This document shows positions 12,233 through 24,393 of a stretch of DNA of 64,000 nt, one piece after another. The notes below the pieces were generated by a model. That model had not been told where the DNA came from. It searched no databases and was given only the letters and a program-made list of their open reading frames with translations. Position 1 is the stretch's first letter; each line of letters begins with the position of its first letter. The DNA is from Dermatophagoides farinae (lineage: Eukaryota; Arthropoda; Arachnida; Sarcoptiformes; Pyroglyphidae). The stretch covers positions 4,116,001 through 4,180,000 of the forward strand of contig NC_134680.1 of the NCBI RefSeq assembly GCF_024713945.1, written 5' to 3'. A program made the translations under genes and the position numbers.

Positions 12233-13556
12233 TTTTTATGATGTTAGAATTTCTAAATAAACGAAGGAAAAAAAACAATTACAACAAGCCAAAATAATAT
12301 AGCAAAAAAAGAAATCGAACAAACCAAACCAAACTTCGAATTTTTTTTCACTGGTTCCTCTTTCACGTACAGACACACACCAATGAAATTGAATGCCAAA
12401 GAGAGAAAAACACGAAAAAAACGAAATTCGAATTAATCAATTGTCGATACGTTTGTGTGTGTGTGTGGCTATGCAACGAATAAAATGTAGGCAATATTCA
12501 AAATGTCAACGAGAAAAAAATTAAATTCTGTAAAAAAAAATTGAAAAATTAAAAATTTTGTATTTTAAAAGAAAAACATTTCAACATAAATGAAAAATCA
12601 ATAAACAAACAAAATGAAAGTTGAGACTGCTCACCACCACTGGTTTCGAATTTCACCAATGTTAATTTCTTGGTTTTATTCAAAATCAAATCTAACAACA
12701 ACAATGATAATTTGTCTTTAAAAGATTTGCTGATTAAATTAAACTACTATATCGATGATTGAAAAAAATCTGGTTTGAATCGATTGACAAAAAAATGAAT
12801 CAAACACTGACCCAAAAAAGAAGATATTAATTACATACGGTGGATTTCTGGATTATTCTCAAAATTCAACAACAACAACAATCAATCAATCAAAACAAAC
12901 ACACGATATATAGAAAAACAAACAAAATTAATTATTCTCGGCAAATACGTACCTTAGTGTACATTTTTTTTTTATTTTATTTAAGTTTGTCACATCATCA
13001 TCATGAGTTTATAATACAAAACACACATTCGATACAAACAATTTTCGAACACACCGACCGAAATCACACAGCTCGCCGGTATCAATGCGGTTGTTGATGT
13101 CACATTTACATACGTAACATCATTTTATATTGATGGTTACAAAAATAACATTAACGTTAATAGTATACTACTACTAAAAAACGTAAACGAAAATTTTACA
13201 TTATGACCAATGCCATTATTATTTTCGTTTTCATAACCGCATGTATTTACACGCACACTATACTAATGCCATCTATCGATTTCGAATTTTGAACAATTTA
13301 AACAATCAAATACCGGATATAAATAGTCATTGGATTGGATAAAAATAGTCATTGAAAAATATTGAGATTGAGAAAGTTTATAATTACCGCGTTTTTTTCT
13401 CTGATTTCATCATCATCATCATCATCATTGTTGTTGTCACAAAAATTATCTCAATGTCAAAATTAAGTTTTTTTTCAACTGTAAGTAAGAGAAAGTAACC
13501 ATGACTTTTTTTCTTTTTAATCTTTTTTTTCATTTGTTCTATCACATAGTTTGATA
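12233..13556. promoter_or_regulatory. Divergent intergenic region between RCC1 and the trihelix gene
   Basis: About 1.3 kb of AT-rich DNA between two head-to-head genes, expected to hold both promoters and 5' UTR sequence. A short direct repeat 'aaatagtcattg' occurs near 13322 and 13345. A pyrimidine-rich tract ending in CACATAG just before 13550 could be a 5' UTR splice acceptor for the trihelix gene. No coding region seen. Confidence 0.45.
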
Positions 13557-14675
13557 ATGAAAAATAGAAACGAAAATTTTCTCCCACTTCGTCAGATTGA
13601 ATGCTCAAAATCAATTATGATGGATGTATCTGATCATCACCATCATTTGCATATCAATCAACATAATCCTGATCAACATCAACAATATTCAGGATTTATT
13701 TTTGAAGATTTGGATGCAGCATTTCTTTCGGTACCAAATAATAATGATGAAGACGACGATGATGATGGATGTTGTGGTACAGGTGGTGGTGAAGATAAAG
13801 TTACATTGATCAAAGATGATGATGATGGACAAACATACAGTATTATGAATGGTGGTGATCTCCCATCATCATCATCATCAGCAACAATATCCGTGAAAAA
13901 AGATTATAAATGGAGCCCGAATGAAACTATATATATGATTACATCATGGGAGAAATATTCGAAAAATGCGTCCGGAAAAACATCAACATATAATAAATGG
14001 ATTTATATGAATATACAACAAGATCTACAATCATCGGGTTATGATCGTAATCTTGAACAGATACGACGTAAAATTTCACAGCTAAAAAGTCGTTATTTCA
14101 AAGAAATTCGTCAATCACCGAATAACGTTGAAAATTCCACGACAAATTGGGAATATTTTAAACAATTGGATCGTATTCTCCATCATCAATATCATGGTGA
14201 CAACAAAAACATTAATGATCAACAATCATCGTCATCATCATCATATCTAATGAATAATAGTGAAAATTATCCGATAGAATCACCAAAACCACCAACAGAA
14301 TCGAATAAACGTATACGAACGATAAATTATGATGATAATAATCATAATGATGATGAATCAAATGATGATAGTAGTAGTGTTAGTGTTGGACAAAATAGTA
14401 TAACGGCCGGTGATTCAACAACAACAACAACAACAGCCAATTCATTCGAAGATCGTATAATGAAAATGATGAAAACACAGTATAGAAATCAACAACAACA
14501 ATGGAAACGAATTTCACAACAGATTGAACAAAATCGACAATCGATTGATTTATTACAACAAACAATAAATCGTTTACAGGAACAATTACAGAATCAACAG
14601 AATGGCCAGTGGTATAATAATGGAATGAGTATGCAGAAAAATTGGAATTATGATTATAATAATCAATATTTTTGA
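13557..14675 (+). CDS. Trihelix / Myb-SANT-like DNA-binding protein
   Basis: A single exon of 372 residues from the ATG at 13557 (in-frame ATGs at 13617 and 13620 are alternatives). Residues ~116-210 fit a trihelix Myb/SANT-like domain: a first Trp in 'KWSPNE', then 'MITSWEKYS', 'NKWIYMNIQQDL', 'LEQIRRKISQLKSRYFKEI' and a last Trp in 'NWEYFKQLDRIL'. This is the pattern of the Myb_DNA-bind_4 family, likely a nuclear sequence-specific regulator. Before it are His-rich and Asp-rich stretches; after it an acidic Ser-rich linker and a Gln-rich probable coiled coil at ~296-352 ('QQTINRLQEQLQNQQ') that could mediate dimerisation. The target genes and the specific orthologue are not recognised. Confidence 0.7.
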   Translation: MKNRNENFLPLRQIECSKSIMMDVSDHHHHLHINQHNPDQHQQYSGFIFEDLDAAFLSVPNNNDEDDDDDGCCGTGGGEDKVTLIKDDDDGQTYSIMNGGDLPSSSSSATISVKKDYKWSPNETIYMITSWEKYSKNASGKTSTYNKWIYMNIQQDLQSSGYDRNLEQIRRKISQLKSRYFKEIRQSPNNVENSTTNWEYFKQLDRILHHQYHGDNKNINDQQSSSSSSYLMNNSENYPIESPKPPTESNKRIRTINYDDNNHNDDESNDDSSSVSVGQNSITAGDSTTTTTTANSFEDRIMKMMKTQYRNQQQQWKRISQQIEQNRQSIDLLQQTINRLQEQLQNQQNGQWYNNGMSMQKNWNYDYNNQYF

Positions 14676-17600
14676 TTTATTTTTGAAAAAAAATGTTCCA
14701 TGTTAGTATCATCATCAAGTACTTTATTTTTTGTGATTCTTTCTTTTAATGCTTTTTTTTCGTTTGATTTTCATATAAAGATATCAATTGTCAATGTATC
14801 AAGAATAATTCGAAATAAAAAAAAATTAATTTTTTTTCCACAAAATTCATTTAAACATCAGGCAGAATTTCCTTTCGTCATTTGTTTTTTCTTTTGTGTC
14901 TTTTATTCTTATGTATTCTATTTTCAATATAGAATTATATTATTCATATGTAGACATGTTTTTTCGAGAATTAACAATAAACAACAAACAGACACAGAAA
15001 CAAACAAAAAATGCATCTCGTTTCATTTTTGTCATGGTTTATGATTTCAAATTCTCGTATACCTGGCCTATCGTCATTGTTGTTATTTTTTTTTTCAATA
15101 ATTCTATAGACGACCATGTTCCAGGTGTTTCTTTGTTTTTCTCATGTGTGTGTGTATGTGGAAATTAATTCGAAAACAATTTGTCTGAAAACATAGAATA
15201 GGCGTATATATTATAATGTCATTCAGTTTGTCGTTTGATAATTTTTTTTTTCGCTGGTCTGTTTGTTGTCGGTAGTTAGTTTATGTGTTCCAGATGGAAC
15301 AACATAGACAACAATGACAATTACATAAATGGAATTCAAAATGTGTGTGTATGTTAACTATAATATATTTTCACTTGAATTCAGATTTGGTCTTTTTTTT
15401 TTGTTTCACTGGATCATCAATGGTCCATGTTCATGATGATGATGATGCTGTGCAGGTGTGTGTGTTTTAGGCATTGACGTAATATATTCAATTTTATTAG
15501 AGAAATGTAGAACATTCACAAACTGAAAGTTGTTGTTGAATGTTATTCTATATTAACAAAAAAAAAATGAATTACTTGGAATGAAAAAGATGCAAGAATA
15601 GACGGAATTTACTCACTTTTTTCACCAATATTAAATCCCGAGATTAAAATTCGAAAAAATCTCAATCAAAACAATATTCATTTCAGTTGTATTCAGAACA
15701 ATCATGACTGGATGCAAAAATATGGTTTTTTAGGGATTTCAAAAAGAAAAAAAAAGAAAAAAATTACAAATTTTCAGCTATGAACATAATAAAAGAATGA
15801 TGATAATCATTGTCGATATGTACCCGGAAAATATTATTTTTTCCTCGTTGTTGTTGTCACATTGTCGCCAAAAATAATGTTGTTGACATTTCATGGCCAT
15901 TTTTTTTTGTTTTCTCTCTGCAAGAATGTGTGTGTGTGTGCCAGAGATAATGGTGTTTCTTTTATGATGATGAAAAACGAATGAATGATGTTGATGTGCG
16001 GAGATGGCGTGAAAAAAAAATGTCCAAAACATTCAAAATGAGTATGTGAGGGCAAGATTTTTGTTTCTTTCTTTCATCCATCATTATGGATCCAATATGC
16101 TATTAATGTATATTATGATTTGATGATGATTATTATTATTTTGGTGGATTTCATAATTTAATGACCAGGGAGGGGGAAGGGAGATGACGATAATACGCTA
16201 TGAAACATCTCATGCATCGAATCACAAATGAAAAACATTCGAATTTTTTTTTTGGCAGAAAAAAATGTGCCAATCTGTTTCTGTGTGTCTGGTCTTCGAA
16301 TCGAATCGAATCGAATCAAATTGCCGCCCTCCATCACCATTACCGACACTATCATCACGACCACCAAAACGATCAGATGCAATGTGTGTGTGTGTGTGTC
16401 AAATGCATTGGACCGTAAAGAAAAATGAATTTGTTATTTCATTTGTTCGAGACGTCCATTTATGATTATTGCATATTGTTTATGAAGATATATACGATGA
16501 ACGGGAAATTGAAATTTTCGTAGAATTATGCAAGAAAAAACTTTTCAATTTTTCTCATGGACCAGTATTTTCTCTCTGCTCGCGGACCGGTACACAGTTT
16601 GGAAATGGGCTGTAATATATGATGATAATACGCAATAATCTTTTTCATGATTTTTTTTTCTGGTTTTTTGTTCAATTTTCATTTATTTTTTTTTTTTATT
16701 TCATTATTTTGTTTTCAATAGTTTCTCCTCTTTAATATATAGTATATTATTATTAAGGGGATGAAGTGCTTGTTCATGTGTGTATTATTGTCATTGGTGA
16801 ATGATTTGAGGTGTGAACAATATATAAATTTCTACATAAATGAATAAATGATGATGAAACAAAGAATAATAATTATTGATTAATTAATTATCAAATAATG
16901 ATGGTGTTTTTGAATGATATAATACTTTTGTTGTTTGTGTGTGTGTGTTTATGAGTGTTGAACGATATATCATCTAGAAATAATTGTTGTTTGATTTGAT
17001 TATATTTGAGATAACAAAAATATTTAGAATTTTTAGTCACAATATGAATGGTGAAATGATAATAATTAACAAATAACAGCAACAACAACAACAACAACAA
17101 GAAAAACAAATAATGATAATAAATTGTGATTGAATGATTTAAAAATGGCAGTCGTGAACATAGTAATTTTTTTTCATGGATGATGGACTTGTTGGAACAG
17201 ATATATATCTCCTCGCGAGTAGAATTCAAATCGAATGTTTTTTTTCTTGCATTTTGTCACGTTGTCGAGGACGCAATGTCGAATTTGTTTGAGAATACCC
17301 ATCAATTTCATTTGTTGTCGAGATGTTTTTCCCCCCCAAAAAAATGAGATTAGAATTAAATATGTAATATATGCTGGTGTGTGTGTGTGTTTTGAATGGC
17401 AGATTAGATGATAAACGAAATAATGAATGAATGAATGAATGAATGAAAAGAAAATAGTCAATCAAAATGGTTAAGTAAATCATCATCATCGCATTTTTTT
17501 TTTGCCGAAAACAAAAACAAAATTCAATTAAAATTTCCCAAAAAAAAACAACAAAAAAAATTTTAAATTTTGAATCAAAACAAAACAAAAATCAAATAAA

Positions 17601-18365
17601 TAAAAAATTCTTGCTACTATGAATGATTAAAATGTCGATTGACAGATAGATGGCATTGTTGTGGTTGTTGTTGTTACTGTTATTATCGTTGTACACGAAA
17701 TTATTCGAAAACTGAAATTTTAAATTTTTCAATTTTTACGAAAATCAATCAATCCGATTAATGATGGTAATAACAAAAGAATGTCAATCAATCATTGAAA
17801 CACTGATTCAATCTAATTCTCATTACAACAACATAACAAACAAACAAACAAACAAAAAAAAACGACAGCATGATTTGTGTATCAATATAATAACTTTGGT
17901 CAACATAGTTATGCTTTTGGGTGTGTATCTTTTTCGTGTTTGCTTTTAGTTTTTTTTCTTGTCACAACATATTTTTTTTTCTCTGTCAACATTTTAGCCG
18001 TAAAATAAGTTGAAACACAACAACAAAAAATATATATCTTCTTTATTTGGCCAAACGATGTCGTCTCATTGATTCTTTGATGATTGATATTGAATATGAC
18101 GATGACAACTTGTAATCATGACTATGATGATGATAGGTTTTTGATGATAATTATTCGAATGGATAATAACGAGGTATTTATTATATATGATGAACTTTTT
18201 TCTCTCAACATTGTTTTTTTAGATAATTACAATGATGATGATTGACAGAATAAATGTCGTAAGTTGTCACTATGTGATGACATATTGGTATTGTATATTG
18301 AGATAATTTTTAATTTTTTTATTTTGTTGACAATTTCTCAGTCAATCAAAGAAAAATCATCATGG
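14676..18365. other. Gene-poor intergenic region (~3.7 kb)
   Basis: No convincing coding exon. Contents: T-rich and (GT)n/(CA)n tracts, several (GAT)n runs, a repeated 'tcgaa' block near 16297-16317, and a transposon end near 16557-16612. It probably contains the 3' ends of the trihelix gene (left) and the LRR gene (right, minus strand). Confidence 0.5.
16557..16612 (-). mobile_element. Probable hAT-superfamily transposon end (relic)
   Basis: Read on the minus strand from 16612, the sequence starts 'CAGCCCATTTCCAAACTGTG', then 'TACCGGTCCGCG', and later 'ACTGGTCC'. A CAG start followed by CCAAACTGTG and repeated GGTCCGCG-type words is characteristic of termini of hAT (Charlie-like) DNA transposons. 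GC content is clearly above the surroundings. No matching opposite terminus or 8-bp target duplication was found, so this looks like a lone end of an old element. Confidence 0.4.
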
Positions 18366-19604
18366 TTATAATAATAATCGAATGCCAGTCATAACGATAA
18401 CGATTATTTCTGCAAAAATAATTGACCGATTAATGGTAGATAATGAAATGGCCCGATTATGTGATTGATCAATACCGGCACGATCAATATTATTCATTTC
18501 TTCATGTATTTCATTGTTATCATGTTTATTTGTTGTGTGGCCATTATCCATTACGATTGTACCACCACCGGATGATGGATAACCATGTATCATTTGATTT
18601 GAACAACGCCATTGATCAAAATATGATTCATCAATCATTGGTTCATCTTTGAATTGAAAAACACCTTTAAAACGATGTTTATTACGAAACAGCCATAATA
18701 ATTGGCAAGGGTTACGCATCTCTTTTGGATTGCCATGTAATATGAGCTCATGTTTTATTGGTTCCATCAGTACCGGTCGAAAAATGGCAGCTTCAAAATT
18801 TGACATTTTATTTAGGAATAAATTTATGGTTAATGGTCGCTGTGTCGACAAGAATACACGACGTTCCATTGAACCAATTTTGGCATCCAAATAAAGATCC
18901 AATGTTTTATTGCTGGCCAAACGAAAATGGAATGCATGTTGTTTAATACGGCGTATCGATTTCGTTAGCTTTAGAATGGATAAATTATCCGTATAGAAGA
19001 ATGCATTATTATTGATTATTTCTAATGGACCATCTAAATGTAATGATTTCAAACGTTTCTGACGAAACGTATATTCCGTTATATTCAATACACGATGATT
19101 TTTTAATTCCAAATCTTCCAGATTATCCAATGAATTCAATGCTTCAAAGAAATCTTCAGCAGTCGTTTCGGTTAGACCGATTGAATCGATTTTAATTGAT
19201 TTAACAAAACGTGCCGTACCATTGAATGCATCACGATCAATTGAATTCAAACGTGTACAATTACGAATCACAATATGACGAAAACGAAAATCACAGAATA
19301 CATTTCGATCAAGTTTTTCAAGCTTAAAATTATTGATCAATATAAATTGATCCAATTCTTTCGATTCATGATCATCATCGAATAAGAAGGCAATCTGCCT
19401 GAATACTTTCGATATATTGGTGAAATGTGATCCATCCAATAATATTGAATCAAAACCATCCACCTGTAAACAGAATGAGTTTGCTTTTGATGGACATTTT
19501 CCTTCGACCACCGATAATGGTATGTTAATTATAAATAATAATTGTATGATTAATGTTGATGATGATATTATCATCATCGATATTGATGTTTTTGTCCAGA
19601 TCAT
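18366..19604 (-). CDS. Secreted or GPI-anchored leucine-rich-repeat protein
   Basis: A single exon of 412 residues starting at the ATG at 19604. Residues ~1-36 are a hydrophobic signal peptide ('TLIIQLLFIINIPLSVVEGK'). Leucine-rich repeats follow, e.g. 'LEDLELKNHRVLNITEYTF', 'LKSLHLDGPLEIINNNAF' and 'LSILKLTKSIRRIKQHAF', with Cys pairs at the N-side (CPSKANSFC) and C-side (NPCQLLW..RWRC) acting as caps. A hydrophobic C-terminus ('FAEIIVIVMTGIRLLL') suggests a GPI-anchor signal or short membrane anchor. Likely an extracellular adhesion or recognition protein of the type common in mites. The specific function is not recognised. Confidence 0.75.
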   Translation of the reverse strand: MIWTKTSISMMIISSSTLIIQLLFIINIPLSVVEGKCPSKANSFCLQVDGFDSILLDGSHFTNISKVFRQIAFLFDDDHESKELDQFILINNFKLEKLDRNVFCDFRFRHIVIRNCTRLNSIDRDAFNGTARFVKSIKIDSIGLTETTAEDFFEALNSLDNLEDLELKNHRVLNITEYTFRQKRLKSLHLDGPLEIINNNAFFYTDNLSILKLTKSIRRIKQHAFHFRLASNKTLDLYLDAKIGSMERRVFLSTQRPLTINLFLNKMSNFEAAIFRPVLMEPIKHELILHGNPKEMRNPCQLLWLFRNKHRFKGVFQFKDEPMIDESYFDQWRCSNQMIHGYPSSGGGTIVMDNGHTTNKHDNNEIHEEMNNIDRAGIDQSHNRAISLSTINRSIIFAEIIVIVMTGIRLLL

Positions 19605-20258
19605 TTTTTTCAATTTTCCATAATCATGTAGATAATATCACACCCAAGAAACGATTGAAGAAATAATGCTGACCGAAGAAGAAGAAAGGTAAGTGAAACC
19701 TTTTCTTTTGTGAAATAAAAGTTTTTTATCAATTTATTCAGAAATCATTGCAATTATTCTGTGAATCTCAATATTGTTTCTGTTTGTTTGTTTTCTTAGC
19801 GTTTTTTTCAGTTTTTAACTTGGGGCAATTCGTTTTGAAATCGGAATTTCATTCTTTTCACATTTATTCTGTTTTTTCGCACTGTTTGTTTTTGTCTTTA
19901 TTTATATTTATCTATTCACAAACACTTTTCAATTATTAATGTTTTTTTTTGTTTATTTTTTTCATACACAAAAACTTGTTTCATTTTTTTCACAAAACAA
20001 AAAGTATAAAGAACAATTTTTTAACACACTGTGTGTCTGTTCACCTGTCTTTCATCATCATCATAATCACACACGAATCGATTGATTTCTAAACTTAAAC
20101 ATAACATTATTTCACAAAAAAACGTTGTTTGCAGATCGAGATTTTTTTTGAAATGGATTGAAAATTCATCCAATGAAAAAAAGATAGTTAACACAACGTT
20201 GACAATTAACAATCGTTCGTCTTTATTATATTATTATTATTGTTGTTGTTGATGTCTG

Positions 20259-20486
20259 ATGTATCATCGAACAATAGAAATGTTTTCAAATCAAACAATG
20301 ATAATGATGACGACCTTGTTGGATAATTTAAAATACACTTCACAAATATTTAACAATTCATATTCAATTTATTTATTTATTTTTGTTGCTGTTATTATTA
20401 TTATTATTATATTGATGATGTTAGTAGTGTTGATATTGTTGATGATTAGTTGGATCATTTGTTGTTGTTGTTGTGGTTGTTTATAA
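20259..20486 (+). CDS. Possible small single-pass membrane protein (low confidence)
   Basis: An ATG-started frame of 75 residues with an N-terminal part carrying two N-glycosylation sequons (NQT, NNS), one long hydrophobic segment, and a C-terminus with five consecutive Cys then Gly-Cys. The layout would suit a type III or KCNE-like small membrane protein. However, most of the hydrophobic and Cys runs come from (ATT)n and (TGT)n simple repeats, so it may be a chance frame. Confidence 0.2.
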   Translation: MYHRTIEMFSNQTMIMMTTLLDNLKYTSQIFNNSYSIYLFIFVAVIIIIIILMMLVVLILLMISWIICCCCCGCL

Positions 20487-20692
20487 ATGTATCATCATTT
20501 CATATATCAATATAATGATGAGAGAAATGATGCGGCAGCTGCATTTATTTGAATGTGTACACGAATCATGCACACACCAAGTCACTGTATTAACAAACAC
20601 GCAATCATTGATGCTAGAATAGATGAATGAAATTCAATTCAAAAATGGATGTTTGGCTTTCTCTTTCGTGTTTAGCTATTTTGTATTTGTGA

Positions 20693-20696
<4 letters not shown>

Positions 20697-20746
<50 letters not shown>

Positions 20747-20747
20747 T
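20697..20747. repeat. Compound (CT)n(GT)n microsatellite
   Basis: An uninterrupted CT run of about 16 units passes directly into about 9 GT units. It is one of the longest simple repeats in the window. Confidence 0.95.
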
Positions 20748-21197
20748 TTTCCGGATTTTGATTGCTCCCGTTTTTTCACTTTCTTTGTCGTTTGTTGAAA
20801 TTTCTTCTTTTTTTTTGTTAGTCAATTCATTTCATTTTGATTTGATGATGATGTGTGATGTGTGTTCATCTAGTTTTCTATGAATTGGAAATTTTTACAT
20901 TTTCATTCTTTAAAGATGTCAATAAGTACTGGTGGTGGTAGTAGCGTAAAACGAAACTAGACCTATTTATTCTTGTCATCGAGAAGAATTGGCACAAGTA
21001 AAAGAATGAAAAATGAAAACAATCCAAAACTTTTACTTTTCACATTGACTCAAACACATACACATGAATGAATGCGAGGACACAAAATGTCTAAAAGAAT
21101 CATTTGATCATTTTCTGACGAAATATTTATCCAATTTCTTCGTAGCTGTAGTTGTTGAGTTCTTCCTCTTTTCATATATATAATATTTATTTTTGGC

Positions 21198-21249
21198 TGT
21201 ATATATAAGTATTAGATTTATGTTCCGGAACTTTACATTCGCGCATGCG
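21198..21249 (+). promoter_or_regulatory. TATA-like element and NRF1/Ewg-type site in a gene-poor region
   Basis: A TATATATAAG run (about 21198-21207) is followed by the palindrome GTTCCGGAAC and by GCGCATGCG at 21241-21249, which matches the consensus for NRF1/erect wing. The combination is promoter-like, yet no gene starts close downstream; it may serve an exon I cannot recognise or be coincidental. Confidence 0.3.
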
Positions 21250-21596
21250 ATAGTATCTTTTATCTTCATCATATAGCTGATGAATTATAATAAGAATTAG
21301 ATCGAATCGAAGCTATACAGCTATATTGTATAATGTTGATCGTAAAATAGAAGTAGCAAATGAATTCCACTTGCATATATTCAGTTCTCAAAATGATGAA
21401 CATATATATAATTTTTTTTAATTCTTTATTTTTGTTGTTATTACCAGAATCGCATCACAAAATATATTTATTATATTCGTGCGTGGCTGTTGATGCTACC
21501 ACTATCACCATTTTCTTTTTTTTTATTTCACAAAATAATAGTTTCCATTCATTTATTCAGACATCGTATACGTAAAGAATATTCTTCTCCGCTTCC

Positions 21597-21621
21597 AAAA
21601 AAAAAAAAAAAAAAAAAAAAA
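21597..21621. repeat. 25-base poly-A tract
   Basis: Twenty-five consecutive A residues, the longest homopolymer noticed in the window. No retrotransposed body or target-site duplication is apparent upstream. Confidence 0.95.
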
Positions 21622-23343
21622 CTATGACGATGTATATATGCATACCGATATGATGATAGTATAAAATGATTATGATTATCATTATGATGTCTACTATTCA
21701 TATAATAGTTATGTGTAAAACAAAAACCAATATCATCATCATCATCAGCATCAGCATCATTTATAATAATAAGACATAAATATTAGATGTTCAATGAGAA
21801 ATGTATCATATCATAACAAAATGATCGCTATGTAATTATATAATAGCGATGACTAATGAAATTTTATCTCGAATACATTTAAATAAGTCTAAATATTGTT
21901 TATATCCAATATGAAACATTATTATGTGAAATAAATGGTTAGGAATTGAAAAAAATTGTTTAGCTGTTTTTGTTGTTTCAAAGATCGATACTTTTTTCCC
22001 GGGTTTGTTTTTTTTTCCTGTTATCGTTTTTTTTTATTCTCCCACTACTTTTTTCATCCATTGATCTTTATGAAAAGTTTTGATTTCTTTTTAATTCTCA
22101 TGGAAACGAACATACACACACACACACACACGTTCAAAAGTTATTTTGATAACCGCGATAAAAAAAACCAATTTGATCGATCAAACAACTAACAGTTGAA
22201 AAAATTTCTCTTGCTCCGCGTTCAATATAAATTCAAATTCTAAAATTAGAATCACACTCATCAAAGAAAAAAAAAGATAATCACATAATACTAAGAATTA
22301 CAAAAAAAAAATTTAATCCAAAGATTTTGGTTAGATTTTTTTGTTGTTGTTGTTGCTGTTCACATTATAATGAATAAAAAGTTTTTGAATCCAGAATTTC
22401 TTTTTTTTGAGATTTTCAAATTCTCATCTTTTCCAATTCGTATTCTGCACACATTAATATTTAAAGAATAATTCTCCTCATTCTCATCATCATAATCTTT
22501 TAATCATATGTTTATATAACCCAGATGTGGTTATACTTTTGTCATCAAAAGGATTAAGAATCATCATTTATTCATATTACAAATCAATCAATCAATAATC
22601 AATTTATAGTCGATGATTTTGTTGTTGTTGGTTTTTTTTCGTTGTTTTAAACCAAATAATTAATGTATCAAACAACCAGACAAACGCAATATAGAAATGT
22701 CATTTTGAGTTTGACATCATCATTAAAATTTGATCCATTTTAATGAATCGTAATGAGATAGAGTATCTCAATAATACATGTTAGAGCCCTGAAGGTGCAA
22801 TTTTTTTTACACCAAGCCATAATTGGAATTTCTTTTGGTTTCAACTTTTTTGTTGCTGAAATCCCATTATATCATCGATCATCATTATGATAATTCTCTT
22901 TTTAGTTTTGTTTTTTTTTTCGTTCCAATTAAATGAAGATGAATTGGCCTTACGGGCCTTATTCTTTTCTGTTTTATCTATTGTCTGTTTTGAAAATCGA
23001 TAAAACCTTCTGAGATAAAATATTACTTTATTAACTAATGATGATGATGATGATTATGAATTGAGAAGTGTGAAAGTATTTTTTCCAATTCTTTCTCTTT
23101 TTTTCCTACTATCTAAATCAAAATGTAATAGTTGAAAATATTTGTTTGATGTAATCATTCATGATATATAATAGTTTATCATTCATAATTACAACAATAG
23201 GACAACAACAACAATTTCTCATACTCGAATGTTCTTGTATGAATAGTTAGGAATTTAGTGTTAGACACGTTTCAACAATAAATTAATTGGATATTGATGA
23301 ATGAATGGTGATCAAATTTCAACAAATCGATCATCATTCGATA

Positions 23344-23601
23344 TCAACACAAATTCTCAAACAATTTGATCACTGTTGTTTTTTTTTCTTCCAGTTTTTT
23401 TTGTTGATAATAATGATGATTCATTGTTTGGATTGTTTGAAATTCGGATTCTTCAGTATTTGTTATTGGATCTTCAAACGTTGTCATTGAATCACAGAGT
23501 TCTTTGATATTGATAATTCGATGTTTTGAACAAAAGTATTGAAATAATTGATTATTAATTTTTTTTTGTTTCATCAGAAATATTTTCAAATTTGTTTTGC
23601 T
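23344..23601 (-). CDS. Unassigned minus-strand frame (low confidence)
   Basis: From the ATG at 23601 this reads 85 residues ('MSKTNLKIFLMKQKK...ELCDSMTTFEDPITNTEESE...'), and the frame stays open upstream to about 23700. Composition is more protein-like than neighbouring simple-repeat frames. No family is recognised, and splice borders that would join it to another exon are not clear. Confidence 0.2.
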   Translation of the reverse strand, partial: SKTNLKIFLMKQKKINNQLFQYFCSKHRIINIKELCDSMTTFEDPITNTEESEFQTIQTMNHHYYQQKKLEEKKTTVIKLFENLC

Positions 23602-24151
23602 CATAAAGAATTTTTGCCAATTTTCTTTCAAAATCAACCAACCGTCTTTCGATTGTGACTTACTGACTGATAACTGTGGTTGGTGGTGTTGATAACCCAG
23701 TTTTTTTTGCTTACTTTGCTAAATTTTTTTTTTGCTCATTTTTTGAAATTCGTTTGAAATTCATGATAATAGTTTGTTGTTTTTCAAGTGAAATTCTTTC
23801 AAACGGAAATTTTGTCAAGTCTCAAGAAATTATTAATTAGTCAGTTTATTTGTGTTTTCATCTTCTTTGAACGGGATACAATATTTTGAATTATACTTGT
23901 GAAATTATTAATACATTTGAAATAGGAAAAAAAATGAATTGAAATGACCTTCAATATATATATACTGCCATTCGTTCATATATGTAAATTCTATTATAAT
24001 CAATAATAATCGATTTTTACCAAACACATGTAGAAAATTAAAAAAAAAAGTTTGAAACATCAACGATCGAATAAATATATAACATTCAAGCATTGAATCA
24101 TTTATATTGATTTTTTTTTCTTTGAAACAAAATAATCGAATGACATATGTC

Positions 24152-24180
24152 AATTGTTGTTGTTGTTGTTGTTGTTGTTT
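24152..24180. repeat. (TTG)n microsatellite
   Basis: About nine TTG units about 210 bp upstream of the start of the P5CR-like gene. Confidence 0.9.
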
Positions 24181-24393
24181 GTAAATCGATAATTTGATAA
24201 ATGTAATTGAATTTTTTTTTTGATTGATGAATTGTGCCCTTGTCGGTATAAAAATGATAGTAAGTAGAATTTTTTCTTTAAATTCGATTTAAGTTTTGTG
24301 ATATTTCGATTTATTTTATTTTTTTTTGTTGTTCATATCACCCCTCTCTTTTTTTATTGAATAAGATCAAAGAGAAAAATAAAATAAAATAAA

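Larger units (their letters stand above)
19605..24393. other. Gene-poor intergenic region (~4.8 kb)
   Basis: Holds the LRR promoter at the left and the P5CR-like promoter at the right, with little recognisable between. It contains a compound CT/GT microsatellite, a 25-base poly-A, (TTG)n just before the right-hand gene, a possible small membrane-protein frame at 20259-20486, a TATA/NRF1-like cluster at 21198-21249 and an unassigned minus-strand frame at 23344-23601. Confidence 0.5.

Noticed and set aside
22780-22970. Repeated GGCCTTA words near 22950 and 26155
   Set aside because: Only a few bases are shared and no flanking similarity supports a repeat family.
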